From the NCBI RefSeq assembly GCF_003391135.1, contig NZ_CP031455.1, positions 5,626,001-5,690,000 on the forward strand: 64,000 bases of DNA, in the 5' to 3' direction. A model generated the notes under the pieces. It was given only the letters and a program-made list of their open reading frames with translations, searched no databases and was not told where the DNA came from. Positions 14,959 through 23,390 of this stretch are shown piece by piece. Made by a program: the position numbers and the translations under genes. The DNA comes from Streptoverticillium olivoreticuli subsp. olivoreticuli. Its GTDB lineage: Bacteria > Actinomycetota > Actinomycetes > Streptomycetales > Streptomycetaceae. Numbering within the stretch: position 1 is the first letter of the stretch; each line of letters begins with the position of its first letter.

Positions 14959-15743
14959 GCTCCCTGCTGCTCCTGACCAACGCACTCCAGCCGTCGACGG
15001 AGGTCCTGCCCGCGCTGGGCCTGCTGCTGCACAGCGTGCGGGTGGCCCCCGCCGAGGGGCCGGCGCTGGTGGACACCCCCGGGGCCGACGTCATACTGAT
15101 CGACGGCCGCCGCGACCTCCCGCACGTACGCAGCCTCTGCCAGCTGCTCCGCTCCACCGGCCCCGGCTGCCCGCTGATCCTGGTGGTCACCGAGGGCGGG
15201 CTGGCCGCCGTCACCGCGGACTGGGGCGTCGACGACGTCCTGCTGGACACCGCGGGCCCGGCGGAGGTCGAGGCGCGGCTGCGGCTCGCGATGGGCCGCC
15301 AGCAGATCTCGATGGACGACAGCCCGATGGAGATCCGCACGGGCGACCTCTCCGTGGACGAGGCGACGTACAGCGCCAAGCTCAAGGGGCGGGTGCTGGA
15401 TCTGACCTTCAAGGAGTTCGAGCTGCTGAAGTACCTCGCGCAGCATCCCGGCCGGGTCTTCACCCGGGCGCAGCTGTTGCAGGAGGTGTGGGGTTACGAC
15501 TACTTCGGCGGCACCCGGACCGTGGACGTCCATGTGCGGCGGCTGCGGGCCAAGCTCGGTCCCGAGCACGAGTCCCTGATCGGCACTGTCCGGAATGTCG
15601 GCTATCGATTTGTGATCCCCGAGAAGCCCGAGAAGGCCGCCGAGCGCTCCGAGGACCGCAAGCCCGAGGAGCCTTCCCCGAAGACCCGGACGGGGGAGCC
15701 CGTGGCCCCGGAAACCAATGGCGCTCGACCGGCCAAACGCTAG
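14955..15743 (+). CDS. glnR: Nitrogen metabolism regulator GlnR
   Basis: 262-aa OmpR-type orphan regulator that activates or represses glutamine synthetase, ammonium transport and nitrate/nitrite genes in Streptomyces. The sequence matches S. coelicolor GlnR as I remember it: start [22 protein letters not shown], atypical receiver with Asp50 conserved in GADVILIDG, and a C-terminal winged helix ([46 protein letters not shown]). No histidine kinase neighbour is present, as expected. The ATG overlaps a 22-codon uORF. It is followed closely by the LacI gene. Confidence 0.95.
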   Translation: [262 protein letters not shown]

Positions 15744-15754
15744 GTGGACCCGCG

Positions 15755-15760
15755 TAGACT
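15755..15760 (+). promoter_or_regulatory. -10 hexamer of leaderless lacI-family transcript
   Basis: TAGACT, 7 nt before the GTG at 15768. It begins only 12 bp after the glnR stop. Confidence 0.5.
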
Positions 15761-15767
15761 GCCGCGC

Positions 15768-16793
15768 GTGGCCAAGGTGACGCGGGACGATGTGGCGAGA
15801 CTGGCGGGGACGTCGACCGCGGTGGTCAGCTATGTCATCAACAACGGTCCGAGGCCGGTGGCCCCGGCCACGCGCGAGCGTGTCCTGGCCGCGATCAAGG
15901 AGCTGGGTTACCGCCCCGACCGGGTCGCGCAGGCGATGGCCTCCCGACGGACGGACCTCATAGGCCTGATCGTCCCGGACGCGCGGCAGCCGTTCTTCGC
16001 CGAGATGGCACACGCCGTCGAACAGGCGGCGGCCGAGCGCGGGAAGATGGTCCTCGTCGGGAACTCCGACTATCTCGACGAGCGCGAAGTGCACTATCTG
16101 CGCGCGTTCCTGGGCATGCGGGTCTCCGGCCTGATCCTGATCAGCCAGGGCCCCAGCGAGCACGCCGCCACGGAGATCGACGCCTGGGACGCCCGCGTGG
16201 TGCTGATGCACCGGCGCCCCGACGCGATCGACGACGTCGCCGTGGTCACCGACGACGTGGGCGGCGCCCAGCTCGCCACCCGCCACCTGCTGGAGCACGG
16301 CCACCCGTACGTCGCCTGCCTCGGCGGCACGGAGGAGACCCCGACCGTCGGCGACCCCGTCACCGACCACGTCGAGGGCTGGCGCCGGGCCATGCGCGAG
16401 GCCGGGAAGTCCCTGGAGGGCCGGCTCTTCCAGGCCCCCTACAACCGCTATGACGCCTACCAGGTCGCCCTCAAGCTGCTCTCCGGCCCCGACCGGCCGC
16501 CCGCGCTCCTGTGCGCCACCGACGACCAGGCCATCGGCGTCCTGCGCGCCGCGCGCGAGCTGCGCATCGACGTGCCGCGCGACCTGGCCGTGGCCGGTTT
16601 CGACGACGTCAAGGAAGCGGCCCTGACGGACCCGCCGCTGACCACGGTCGCCTCCGACCGCATCGCGATGGCCCGCTCCGCGGTGGATCTCGTCCTCGAC
16701 GACGGCCTCCGCGTGGCGGGCTCCCGCCGGGAGCGTCTGAAGCAGTTCCCCTCGGCCCTGGTGATCCGCCGCTCCTGCGGCTGCGGCGGCTGA
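15768..16793 (+). CDS. LacI-family transcriptional regulator
   Basis: 341-aa regulator. The N-terminal LacI helix-turn-helix (VTRDDVARLAGTSTAVVSYVINNGPRPV) occupies residues 3-30, and the hinge and sugar-binding-like periplasmic-binding-protein core follow (TDLIGLIVPDARQPFFAEM, then LAVAGFDDVKEAALTDPPLTTV near the end). It ends with the Cys pair SCGCGG. I use the GTG at 15768, 7 nt after TAGACT, in place of the upstream in-frame GTG at 15744. Position next to glnR matches the conserved Streptomyces order. The effector is unknown. Confidence 0.9.
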   Translation: MAKVTRDDVARLAGTSTAVVSYVINNGPRPVAPATRERVLAAIKELGYRPDRVAQAMASRRTDLIGLIVPDARQPFFAEMAHAVEQAAAERGKMVLVGNSDYLDEREVHYLRAFLGMRVSGLILISQGPSEHAATEIDAWDARVVLMHRRPDAIDDVAVVTDDVGGAQLATRHLLEHGHPYVACLGGTEETPTVGDPVTDHVEGWRRAMREAGKSLEGRLFQAPYNRYDAYQVALKLLSGPDRPPALLCATDDQAIGVLRAARELRIDVPRDLAVAGFDDVKEAALTDPPLTTVASDRIAMARSAVDLVLDDGLRVAGSRRERLKQFPSALVIRRSCGCGG

Positions 16794-16892
16794 CCTCTCT
16801 CCACCTGCTTCCTGCGCGCGAACGCTCTTGCGGGGCGGACACAAGTAGGGGGTGGGGGCCGCGGGAGGCGCGGCCCGTGGAAGGGGAGGTCC

Positions 16893-17450
16893 GTGGCGAC
16901 GGACGAGGAACTGCTGGCGCGCTCGGGAACCGACGCGTCGGCCTTCGAACCGCTCGTGGAGCGCCATTCGAGGGCGCTCCACGGCTACTTCGCACGCCGG
17001 GCGCCCGGCGCGGCGGACGATCTGCTGGCCGAGGCGTGGCTGCGGGCCTACGCGGGGCGCGGCACCTACGACGCGGCCCGCGGGCCGGTCCGGGCATGGC
17101 TCTTCGGCGTGGCCCGCAACGTGCTGGCCGCGCACTGGCGCGGGCAGGAACGGCCCGCGGCGGCTGTGCTCGCCGGTGAGGCGAGCAGCGACCCGTGGCA
17201 CGCCGTCGACCGGAGGCTGGACGCGGCGGCGGTCGCGCCGCTGATGCGCCGGACCCTGGCCGAGCTGCCGTCCGTGGAGCGGGAGTTGCTGCTCCTGATC
17301 GCGTGGGAGCAGCTCAGCCCCACCGAGGCCGCGGCCGTCGTCGGCGTCCCCGCGGGCACGGCCAGATCCCGGCTGCACCGGGCGCGCACCCGGCTGCGCG
17401 CGGCGCTCGGCCCCTCCGCCCCGCTTTCCCTGACAGGAGACCTCGTATGA
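16893..17450 (+). CDS. ECF-type RNA polymerase sigma factor
   Basis: 185-aa sigma-70 family protein. Region 2 spans about residues 10-80 (FEPLVERHSRALHGYFARRAPGAADDLLAEAWLRAY) and region 4 about 120-175 (LAELPSVERELLLLIAWEQLSPTEAAAVVGVPAGTARSRLHRAR). The GTG start follows GGGGAGGTCC. It overlaps the next gene by 4 bp (ATGA), and that gene encodes a membrane-anchored partner, the usual layout for an ECF sigma factor with its regulator. Target genes are unknown. Confidence 0.87.
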   Translation: MATDEELLARSGTDASAFEPLVERHSRALHGYFARRAPGAADDLLAEAWLRAYAGRGTYDAARGPVRAWLFGVARNVLAAHWRGQERPAAAVLAGEASSDPWHAVDRRLDAAAVAPLMRRTLAELPSVERELLLLIAWEQLSPTEAAAVVGVPAGTARSRLHRARTRLRAALGPSAPLSLTGDLV

Positions 17451-18430
17451 CCGGGCAGCAGGACATGAACGACAGGAACCTCCTCGACTTCCCCGGTGCC
17501 CGGCGGCTGAAGGCCGCGGGCAAGGTCGCGCCGCCCTCGGCGGACGCCGTCGCCGCGGCGCTGGCCGCGGTGCGGTCGGCGGCCGGCGCCGCGGAGGGGA
17601 ACGGGCCGGCCGTCGAGTACGAGCTCGAGCGGGAGCCGGTGGCCGCGGTCGTCCCGTTGCGGTCGTGGCGGCGGCGCCTTCCCGTGCTCGCCTCGGCGGC
17701 GGCGGTCGTGGCGGTCGTGGCGGGCGTCGCGTTCGGGCCCTGGTCGGACTCCGGTGAGGCGCGGGGCTCCTCCCCGGCTGCGCAGGGGTCGGCGGCGCAG
17801 GAGCGGACGGGGACGGCGCCGTACTGGAAGGTGCAGACCCGCCAGTGGAGCCGGACCAGTGAATCCCGGCAGAAGGACGAGTCGTACGAGACCGTCTGGC
17901 GGAGCAGGAGCGACACACGCGGGCAGTCCGGTGACGGTCCGGTCCAGTACTACACCCAGGACGTGGCAGGGGTGCCCTACACCATCTGCAACAACCGGAT
18001 CTATTGGGACCAGCTCGACAAGCTGCCCACCGACCCGGCGGAGCTGCGGGCCCGCCTCGTCGGGAAGGAGACCGGTGAGGAGGCCGACGAAGGGCTCTTC
18101 CTGGGCATCGAGGAGCTGCTCGCCGGTTCCCCGGCCGAACCGCGCCTGCGGGCCGCGCTGTTCGAGGTCCTCACCCGGATTCCCGGGGCGCGGGTGACGG
18201 AGCACGTCAAGGACAGCACCGGGCGCGCCGGCACGGCCGTCGACCTGGACGCCGGTACCTGGCGCGAGCGTCTGATCATCGACACCGGGACGTTCCACGC
18301 GCTGGAGCTCGTGAACACGGCGCGGAACGACGGCTTGAAGTGGGGCAAGCAGGAGCTCCGGGCCGGGGATCTGCTCATGCGGACCACGTATCTGTCCGTC
18401 GGGCCTGCGTGGGAGGCGCCGCGGCCGTAG
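17447..18430 (+). CDS. CU044_5270-like membrane protein, likely sigma partner
   Basis: 327-aa protein: about 75 cytoplasmic residues, one transmembrane helix (RLPVLASAAAVVAVVAGVAFG, about residues 75-98), then an extracytoplasmic domain (YWKVQTRQWSRTSESRQKDESYETVWRS and later DLDAGTWRERLIIDTGTFHALEL). This architecture and the ATGA coupling to the sigma gene suggest a membrane-bound modulator of the sigma factor, similar to actinobacterial CU044_5270-family proteins. No zinc-binding anti-sigma motif (HxxxCxxC) is visible, so the anti-sigma role is inferred only from context. Confidence 0.72.
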   Translation: MTGQQDMNDRNLLDFPGARRLKAAGKVAPPSADAVAAALAAVRSAAGAAEGNGPAVEYELEREPVAAVVPLRSWRRRLPVLASAAAVVAVVAGVAFGPWSDSGEARGSSPAAQGSAAQERTGTAPYWKVQTRQWSRTSESRQKDESYETVWRSRSDTRGQSGDGPVQYYTQDVAGVPYTICNNRIYWDQLDKLPTDPAELRARLVGKETGEEADEGLFLGIEELLAGSPAEPRLRAALFEVLTRIPGARVTEHVKDSTGRAGTAVDLDAGTWRERLIIDTGTFHALELVNTARNDGLKWGKQELRAGDLLMRTTYLSVGPAWEAPRP

Positions 18431-18685
18431 CGGTTGAGGTTTATTGCCGGGTGCGCTTTCCGCTGGGTGCGGGTCCATTGCCGGGTGCGGCTTGTCGGCG
18501 CCTGCGGCGGAGCGCCCTGCGGGCGCGTCCTCAAACGCCGGACGGGCTGAAATCAGCCCGTCCGGCGTTTGAGGACAGCGCGCGGAGCGTGCTTCGGGGT
18601 CTGGGGCACGCGCCCCAGTTCGGGAAGGGGCGGGGTGGGGAACAAGCCCGCCGCAGGCGCCACGGTGCGTCACCTGGAGGCGTCC
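18431..18685. repeat. Composite intergenic repeat cluster
   Basis: 255 bp with no gene. It holds a 23-bp perfect inverted repeat at 18528-18575. Its flanks resemble the 43262-43320 copy (right side, AGCGCGCGGAGCGTGCTTCGGGG) and the 51840-51905 copy (left side, GCGCCCTGCGGGCGCGTCC). A second block around 18600-18660 is a reverse-complement relative of sequence at 51775-51830. Confidence 0.65.
18528..18575. terminator. 23-bp stem dispersed-repeat hairpin
   Basis: Perfect 23-bp arms separated by AA, between the convergent sigma-partner and serine hydrolase genes, so it can serve as a bidirectional terminator. Its core CAAACGCCGGACGGGCTG recurs in the window. Confidence 0.72.
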
Positions 18686-19921
18686 CTACCCGCACATCGC
18701 CTGCCGATACAGCGTCGACAGCGCGTCGTCGATGGGGTGAGGCTGCGGCTTCCCCGAGGAGTCCACCTTGTTCCACCTCACGAGGTTCGCCGCGACGGAC
18801 ATCTGCCGCTTGCCGTCGGCGCGGGTCAGGGACCTCGTTGCGGCCCCCCAGACCGTGCCGTCGTGGCCCCAGAAGGTGCCGCAACCCGGGATGTCGACCT
18901 TGTGCAGACCGAGCCCGTACTCGATCGTCGATCCGTCCAGGGCGACGACCGGGAGCGTGCGCTGCATCTGCGCCAGCGACGACCGGTTGACGATCCTGCC
19001 GTCGAGCAGCCTGCCGTAGAAGCGGTTGAGATCGTCCATGGTCGACACGAGAGCGGCCCCCGTCCCCGACCAGGACATGTTGTAGACGCTGTAGTCGCGC
19101 GGCGGGTCGAGCAAGCCGTTCAGAGCCTCGTACATCCGCGAGTGCGGTCCCTCGATGCGCGGCCCGGACGGAAACCCGGTGTGCCGGAGCCCGGCACGTT
19201 CGATGACGTTCCGGGTGATGTACTCCTCGGCCGTGGTGCCGGTCACCTGCTCCAGGAGTTGGCCCAGGAGCAGGTAATTGGTGTTGGAGTACACCCCCGG
19301 AGTGGCTCCGGGCTCGCCTGCCGGCGGCGCGTTGACCCCCATCTCGATCAGCTCGGCCGGGCGGAACTGCCTGAACCGGTTGTCGTCCAGGCTCTTGGGC
19401 GAGGCGTCCGGCCGAGAAGGGAACCCTTGGAGGGACGGGAACGCGTAGGGGACGTAATCGGGGATCCCGCTGGTGTGGTTGAGCAGCATCCGCACCGTGA
19501 TCTTCCTGCCGCGCTCTCCCGGCACCAGCCGCGGCAGATAGCCGCCGATCGGTGCGTCGAGCCGGATCCGGCCCTGCTCGACCTGCTGCATGACCGCGGC
19601 GGCGGTGAAGGTCTTGGTGACGCTGCCGACGCGCTGCCGCATGCCGGGCGTGACGGGACGGCCGGTCCTGACATCGGCGACCCCGGAAGCGCCGCGCCAT
19701 GTCCGGCCGGCATCGCGCACTTCGGCGTACACCCCCGGTATCCCCGCGCGGTGGACACCGTCCACGGCGGACTTCAGCTCCGCGGGACCGAAGCCGGTCG
19801 ACGGGCTCGCGCTGCCGGCCGGCACGGCCCTTGCCCCGTCGGGCGCGGGGACTGCCGCCACCGTGCCCGCACACACACTCAGCGCGGCCACGCTTCCGCA
19901 TAACACCAGTCGGATCTTCAA
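18686..19921 (-). CDS. Secreted serine hydrolase (beta-lactamase/DD-peptidase fold)
   Basis: 411-aa exported enzyme of the class C beta-lactamase/D-Ala-D-Ala carboxypeptidase superfamily. Signal peptide MKIRLVLCGSVAALSVCAGTVAAVPAPDGA is followed by the active-site S100-V-T-K103 motif, a YSN triad (GVYSNTNYLLLGQLLEQVTG) and HDG near the C-terminus (FWGHDGTVWG). The only good start is a TTG at 19921 behind AAGGACGG. Likely acts on cell-wall peptides or small esters outside the cell; substrate unresolved. It sits 67 bp downstream of an alpha/beta hydrolase on the same strand. Confidence 0.86.
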   Translation of the reverse strand: MKIRLVLCGSVAALSVCAGTVAAVPAPDGARAVPAGSASPSTGFGPAELKSAVDGVHRAGIPGVYAEVRDAGRTWRGASGVADVRTGRPVTPGMRQRVGSVTKTFTAAAVMQQVEQGRIRLDAPIGGYLPRLVPGERGRKITVRMLLNHTSGIPDYVPYAFPSLQGFPSRPDASPKSLDDNRFRQFRPAELIEMGVNAPPAGEPGATPGVYSNTNYLLLGQLLEQVTGTTAEEYITRNVIERAGLRHTGFPSGPRIEGPHSRMYEALNGLLDPPRDYSVYNMSWSGTGAALVSTMDDLNRFYGRLLDGRIVNRSSLAQMQRTLPVVALDGSTIEYGLGLHKVDIPGCGTFWGHDGTVWGAATRSLTRADGKRQMSVAANLVRWNKVDSSGKPQPHPIDDALSTLYRQAMCG

Positions 19922-19988
19922 GACATCCGTCCTTTCATGATCAATGGGTGCGACGGGGGCTCTCCCCGTGCCTTTCGACACGCACGGC

Positions 19989-20885
19989 TCACTCGGCCAG
20001 AGCGCGGCGCAGGGCGGCGCCGAGTTCGGCGTTCTGCCGCTGCGAGACCTCGGCGGACAGGATCGCCTGCGACCCGTGGAAGGTGCCGGGCCACTGGTGC
20101 AGCTCGACCGACACGCCCGCCTGCAGCAGGCGCAGCGCGTAGGCAAGGTCCTCGTCGCGGTTCGGACAGAGCTCCGCGGTGCCGATGTAGGCCGGTGGCA
20201 GGCCGGACAGATCGGCGGCCCGCGCGGGGGCGGCGTACGGTGTGGCGGGCCGGGGGCCCAGGTAGTGCCGCCACGCCGTGGTGGCCTTGTCGCGGTCGAA
20301 CCAGGGCGTGTCGGTGAAGTTCCGCGCCGACCACGTCTCCTGCCGGTCGTCGAGGGCCGGCTGGTTGAGCAGTTGGAAGCGGATCGCCGGCCCCTGCTCG
20401 TCACGCGCCCGCAACGCCACCGCGGCCGCGAGCCCGCCGCCGGAACTGTGGCCTCCGACCGCGATCCGCGCCGGGTCGACGCCGAGTTCGGCCGCGTGCT
20501 CGGCCGTCCAGGTCAGTACGGCGCAGGCGTCGTCCAGGGCGGCCGGGAACCGGTGCTCAGGGGCCAGCCGGTAGCCCACCGAGATCACCACCGCGCCGGA
20601 GCCCGCTGCGATCAGGGTGGCCCACGGGTGCTCGGTGTCCCGGTCACCCATGACGAATCCGCCGCCGTGCAGCCAGACGATGGCACCCTGCGCCCGGCGC
20701 GGGCGGTGGATCCGCACCGCCACGTCCGGGTCGGCGGGCACCGTGCGGTCCTCGACCTCCATGTCCGCGGTGTCCGGTGCCGGCACCGCGGCGGCCAACT
20801 CGGCGAATTTCCTGCGCGCGGCGACCAGGTCGGTCAGGTCGGTCCGGGGGAACAACGGTATGAACGCTTCGAGTTCGGGGTCCAT
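19989..20885 (-). CDS. Alpha/beta hydrolase, HSL-type esterase
   Basis: 298-aa cytoplasmic esterase/lipase of the hormone-sensitive-lipase class. The oxyanion motif HGGG (VWLHGGGFVMGD, about residue 78) and nucleophile elbow GHSSGG are clear, with the acid/base segment towards the C-terminus (VELHQWPGTFHGSQ, catalytic His). I choose the ATG at 20885 (MDPELEAFIPLF), with GAGGATGG upstream; an in-frame GTG at 20900 would add five residues. It diverges from the PucR-like regulator gene. Confidence 0.87.
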   Translation of the reverse strand: MDPELEAFIPLFPRTDLTDLVAARRKFAELAAAVPAPDTADMEVEDRTVPADPDVAVRIHRPRRAQGAIVWLHGGGFVMGDRDTEHPWATLIAAGSGAVVISVGYRLAPEHRFPAALDDACAVLTWTAEHAAELGVDPARIAVGGHSSGGGLAAAVALRARDEQGPAIRFQLLNQPALDDRQETWSARNFTDTPWFDRDKATTAWRHYLGPRPATPYAAPARAADLSGLPPAYIGTAELCPNRDEDLAYALRLLQAGVSVELHQWPGTFHGSQAILSAEVSQRQNAELGAALRRALAE

Positions 20886-21005
20886 GACGACCATCCTCAC
20901 GGCCGTCCCCCCGAGGGGTCACCCGCCAACCGTCGCGCATCCCACCCCGATCACGCGCCGATCGGCGCCCCTGTCCTTCTGCGCCTTCTCTTCTACCCTT
21001 CTGCC

Positions 21006-22037
21006 ATGGAGGCACTGGCAGTACGGCTGTCGGGACTGGATCCGTACGTCGACGGCGCGATCCGCATCGTCGCGTTCTACGACACACTGATGCGCCGACG
21101 GGTGGATCTCCCGGCACTCGTCCGGGCCTCGGCGGGCCTGGCCGAGTGCGTCGCCGGGATACGACTCCACGGCACGGGGCGGGCGACCCGCGTCTCGCCC
21201 CACGGCAAGGAGGCGTCCACCCCGCCGTCGCCCGCGTCCGCCACGGCGCCGGTCATCCTCGACGAGGAGGAGATCGGCACGGTGTGGCTCGAACGCCCCG
21301 GCCCGCCCAACCCGCTCGACGAAGTCCTCCTCGACCGGCTCGCCATCGCCGCCGCGACGGCCGTCGAGCGGTACGGCCCGGCCCGCACCACCATGGCCGA
21401 CCCGGCCCTCGTCGAACTGGCGATCAGCTCCGACAGCGACGAGGCGGCCGGAGCACGGGCGTTACGGCTCCTGGGTTTCACCGCCGGCCTGCCGGTCCAC
21501 GTAGTCGCCGTACGGTCGCCGCTCCCGCTCGACCGGATCGGCGGCCTGGTCTGCCCGGCCCGCCCGGTGAAGGCGGCACGGCTCGCGGACGTCGGCGTCA
21601 TCCTGGCCACCACCGTCGACCGGGCCTGGTTTCCAGCAGGCGTGCACGCGGGCATCGGCGCCGCCGAAAGCCCCTGCCGATCCTGGCAGCAGGCCCGCAC
21701 CGCCCTCCGCTTCACCACCCCACGCGAACCTGTCATCCGCTACGCCGACCTGGGCGCGCTCGCACTCCTGGCCGAGATCCCCCAGGACGCCGTACGGGAC
21801 AACGCCGACGTGGCCGCGATCGCCCGGATCGCGGGCAGGCCGGAAGATCTGGAGACGCTGGACGCCTACTGCGCCACCGGCTCCCTGCGCCGGGCGGCCG
21901 ACCTCCTCCACCTGCACCACAGCAGCGTCGCCCGCCGACTCGAACAGATCGGAAGGACCCTGGGCTTCGACCTCACCGAACCCACCGGACCGATACGGGC
22001 CAGGCTCGCCCTCACCGCATGGCGGCTGCTGACCTGA
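21006..22037 (+). CDS. PucR/CdaR-like helix-turn-helix regulator with TTA codon
   Basis: 343-aa protein ending in a PucR-type helix-turn-helix (LETLDAYCATGSLRRAADLLHLHHSSVARRLEQIGRTLGFDL, about residues 280-325). The first 280 residues look like a sensory region without a motif I can name. Codon 153 (21462-21464) is TTA, read in Streptomyces only by the bldA tRNA, so translation is probably tied to development. It ends 103 bp before the borosin methyltransferase gene on the same strand and is the natural candidate for its regulator. An alpha/beta hydrolase is divergent. Confidence 0.8.
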   Translation: MEALAVRLSGLDPYVDGAIRIVAFYDTLMRRRVDLPALVRASAGLAECVAGIRLHGTGRATRVSPHGKEASTPPSPASATAPVILDEEEIGTVWLERPGPPNPLDEVLLDRLAIAAATAVERYGPARTTMADPALVELAISSDSDEAAGARALRLLGFTAGLPVHVVAVRSPLPLDRIGGLVCPARPVKAARLADVGVILATTVDRAWFPAGVHAGIGAAESPCRSWQQARTALRFTTPREPVIRYADLGALALLAEIPQDAVRDNADVAAIARIAGRPEDLETLDAYCATGSLRRAADLLHLHHSSVARRLEQIGRTLGFDLTEPTGPIRARLALTAWRLLT

Positions 22038-22140
22038 CATCCCTTGCCTCAACGGCACGATTCCGCCGTTCCGGTCGGCCCCCTGGAGAAGGCTCGGCGG
22101 AGCTGCCAGCCTGACCCCAGGCCGACGAGAGGGGTTCCCC

Positions 22141-23211
22141 GTGACGAGCGGCGGATCGCTGGTAGTGGCAGGCTCAGGCATCAAGGGCATAGCGCACCTG
22201 ACACAGGAAGCCGCCGGCTGGATCGAGCAGGCCGACCACGTCGTGTATTGCGTGTCCGACCCCGTGACGGACGTATGGATCCGGAAGCACAGCAAGTCCT
22301 CGGACGACCTGTACCGGCTGTACGGAAACGACAAGCCGCGCATCCGGACCTACCGCGAGATGACCGACGCGATGGTCGAGCCGGTCCGCCGTGGCATGAA
22401 CGTGTGCGGCGTCTTCTACGGGCACCCGGGCGTCTTCGTCCACCCCGGGCACGCGGCGATCCGCACCGTTCGTGAAGAGGGGTATCCGGCGATGATGCTG
22501 CCCGGCGTCTCCGCGCTGGACTGTCTCTTCGCCGACCTCGGCGTGGACCCCTCCAGGCCGGGCTGCCAGGAACTGGAAGCCACCGACATGCTGTTGCGCG
22601 ACCGGCCCCTTCTGGCGGAATCCCATGTCGTGGTGTGGCAGGCCGGGTGCGTCGGCGACCTCGGGTTCAACTTCGCCGGTTTCACCAACAAGCATCTGGG
22701 CGTGCTGGCCGAGTACCTCGACCGGTTCTATCCGCCGGATCACCTGATCACCCACTACGAGGCGTCCCAATACCCGGTCTGTGCGCCTCACATCCGCACC
22801 TTGCCCCTGCGGGAGCTGCGGCAGGAGCCGCTGACCGGCATCTCCACCCTGTACCTTCCGCCCATCGGCCCACGGCCGGTCAATCAGCAGATGGCCGAGA
22901 GGCTGGGGCTGGCCCATCGGTTCTCGGACACCGCGTCCGCCGAGCCGGTCGCCGACGACGAGCGCCCTCCGGGCAGGAGAGGAACGATCGACCATTACGT
23001 GCCGACCCGCTGCCCCAGCCCGTTGGCCGACTACCTGACCGAGCTGGCAATGGATCCGGCCCGTCTCGCCGAGTTCATGCGCGACCCCGAAGCCGCCTCC
23101 GCACAGCAGGCCGCACTGAGTGACGACGAACGCTCCGCACTTCTCAGCCGGATCGGTGTGTTGATCCGCAGAGCGATGAAGGACACCACAGCTCACAGCA
23201 AGCCGTCGTGA
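22141..23211 (+). CDS. Borosin-type peptide backbone N-methyltransferase with fused binding domain
   Basis: 356-aa SAM-dependent methyltransferase of the tetrapyrrole-methylase fold, closely matching the catalytic part of fungal OphMA (borosins). Shared features: GSGIKGIAHLT SAM loop at 11-21; ADHVVYCVSDP at 31-41; Y58, Y61, R67 and Y71 aligning with OphMA Y63, Y66, R72 and Y76; YGHPGVFVHPG at 93-103; LPGVSALDCLFADLGVDP at 120-137. Residues about 291-346 form a helical domain (PLADYLTELAMDPARLAEFM, LSDDERSALLSRIG) resembling the borosin-binding domain that in Shewanella SonA sits on the precursor. No hydrophobic core follows it. GTG start behind GAGAGGGG; the precursor begins 11 bp downstream. 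Methylates backbone amides by inference. Confidence 0.88.
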   Translation: MTSGGSLVVAGSGIKGIAHLTQEAAGWIEQADHVVYCVSDPVTDVWIRKHSKSSDDLYRLYGNDKPRIRTYREMTDAMVEPVRRGMNVCGVFYGHPGVFVHPGHAAIRTVREEGYPAMMLPGVSALDCLFADLGVDPSRPGCQELEATDMLLRDRPLLAESHVVVWQAGCVGDLGFNFAGFTNKHLGVLAEYLDRFYPPDHLITHYEASQYPVCAPHIRTLPLRELRQEPLTGISTLYLPPIGPRPVNQQMAERLGLAHRFSDTASAEPVADDERPPGRRGTIDHYVPTRCPSPLADYLTELAMDPARLAEFMRDPEAASAQQAALSDDERSALLSRIGVLIRRAMKDTTAHSKPS

Positions 23212-23222
23212 AGGAGGAAGAC

Positions 23223-23360
23223 ATGCTCACACGCGATCCCGACCTGCGGTACGCCGTCATGGACGTCACCCAGCAGGCGTCCACCGACATCTCCACCCTG
23301 CAGGCGGAGGGTTACGTCGTCGAAATCGCCGAAGTGGAAGTCGTCGAAGACGCCGACTAG
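23223..23360 (+). CDS. Putative borosin precursor peptide
   Basis: 45-codon ORF: MLTRDPDLRYAVMDVTQQ, then ASTDISTLQAEG, then YVVEIAEVEVVEDAD at residues 31-45. A strong GGAGGA lies 7 nt before the ATG, only 11 bp after the methyltransferase stop, so the two are coupled. The C-terminal third, alternating Val/Ile with Glu after a Gly, looks like a core of beta-branched residues suited to backbone N-methylation, with residues 1-30 as leader. There is no signal peptide and no known domain. Calling it a precursor rests on position and composition; the modified residues and cleavage site are unknown. Confidence 0.72.
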   Translation: MLTRDPDLRYAVMDVTQQASTDISTLQAEGYVVEIAEVEVVEDAD

Positions 23361-23390
23361 CGACTGCGCTCCAGGCCATCCGCACAATGA

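Noticed and set aside
14346..17918. 1190-codon open frame on the minus strand
   Set aside because: Shadow frame caused by high GC; it overlaps glnR, the LacI gene and the sigma factor, which have clear domains, and its translation is low complexity.
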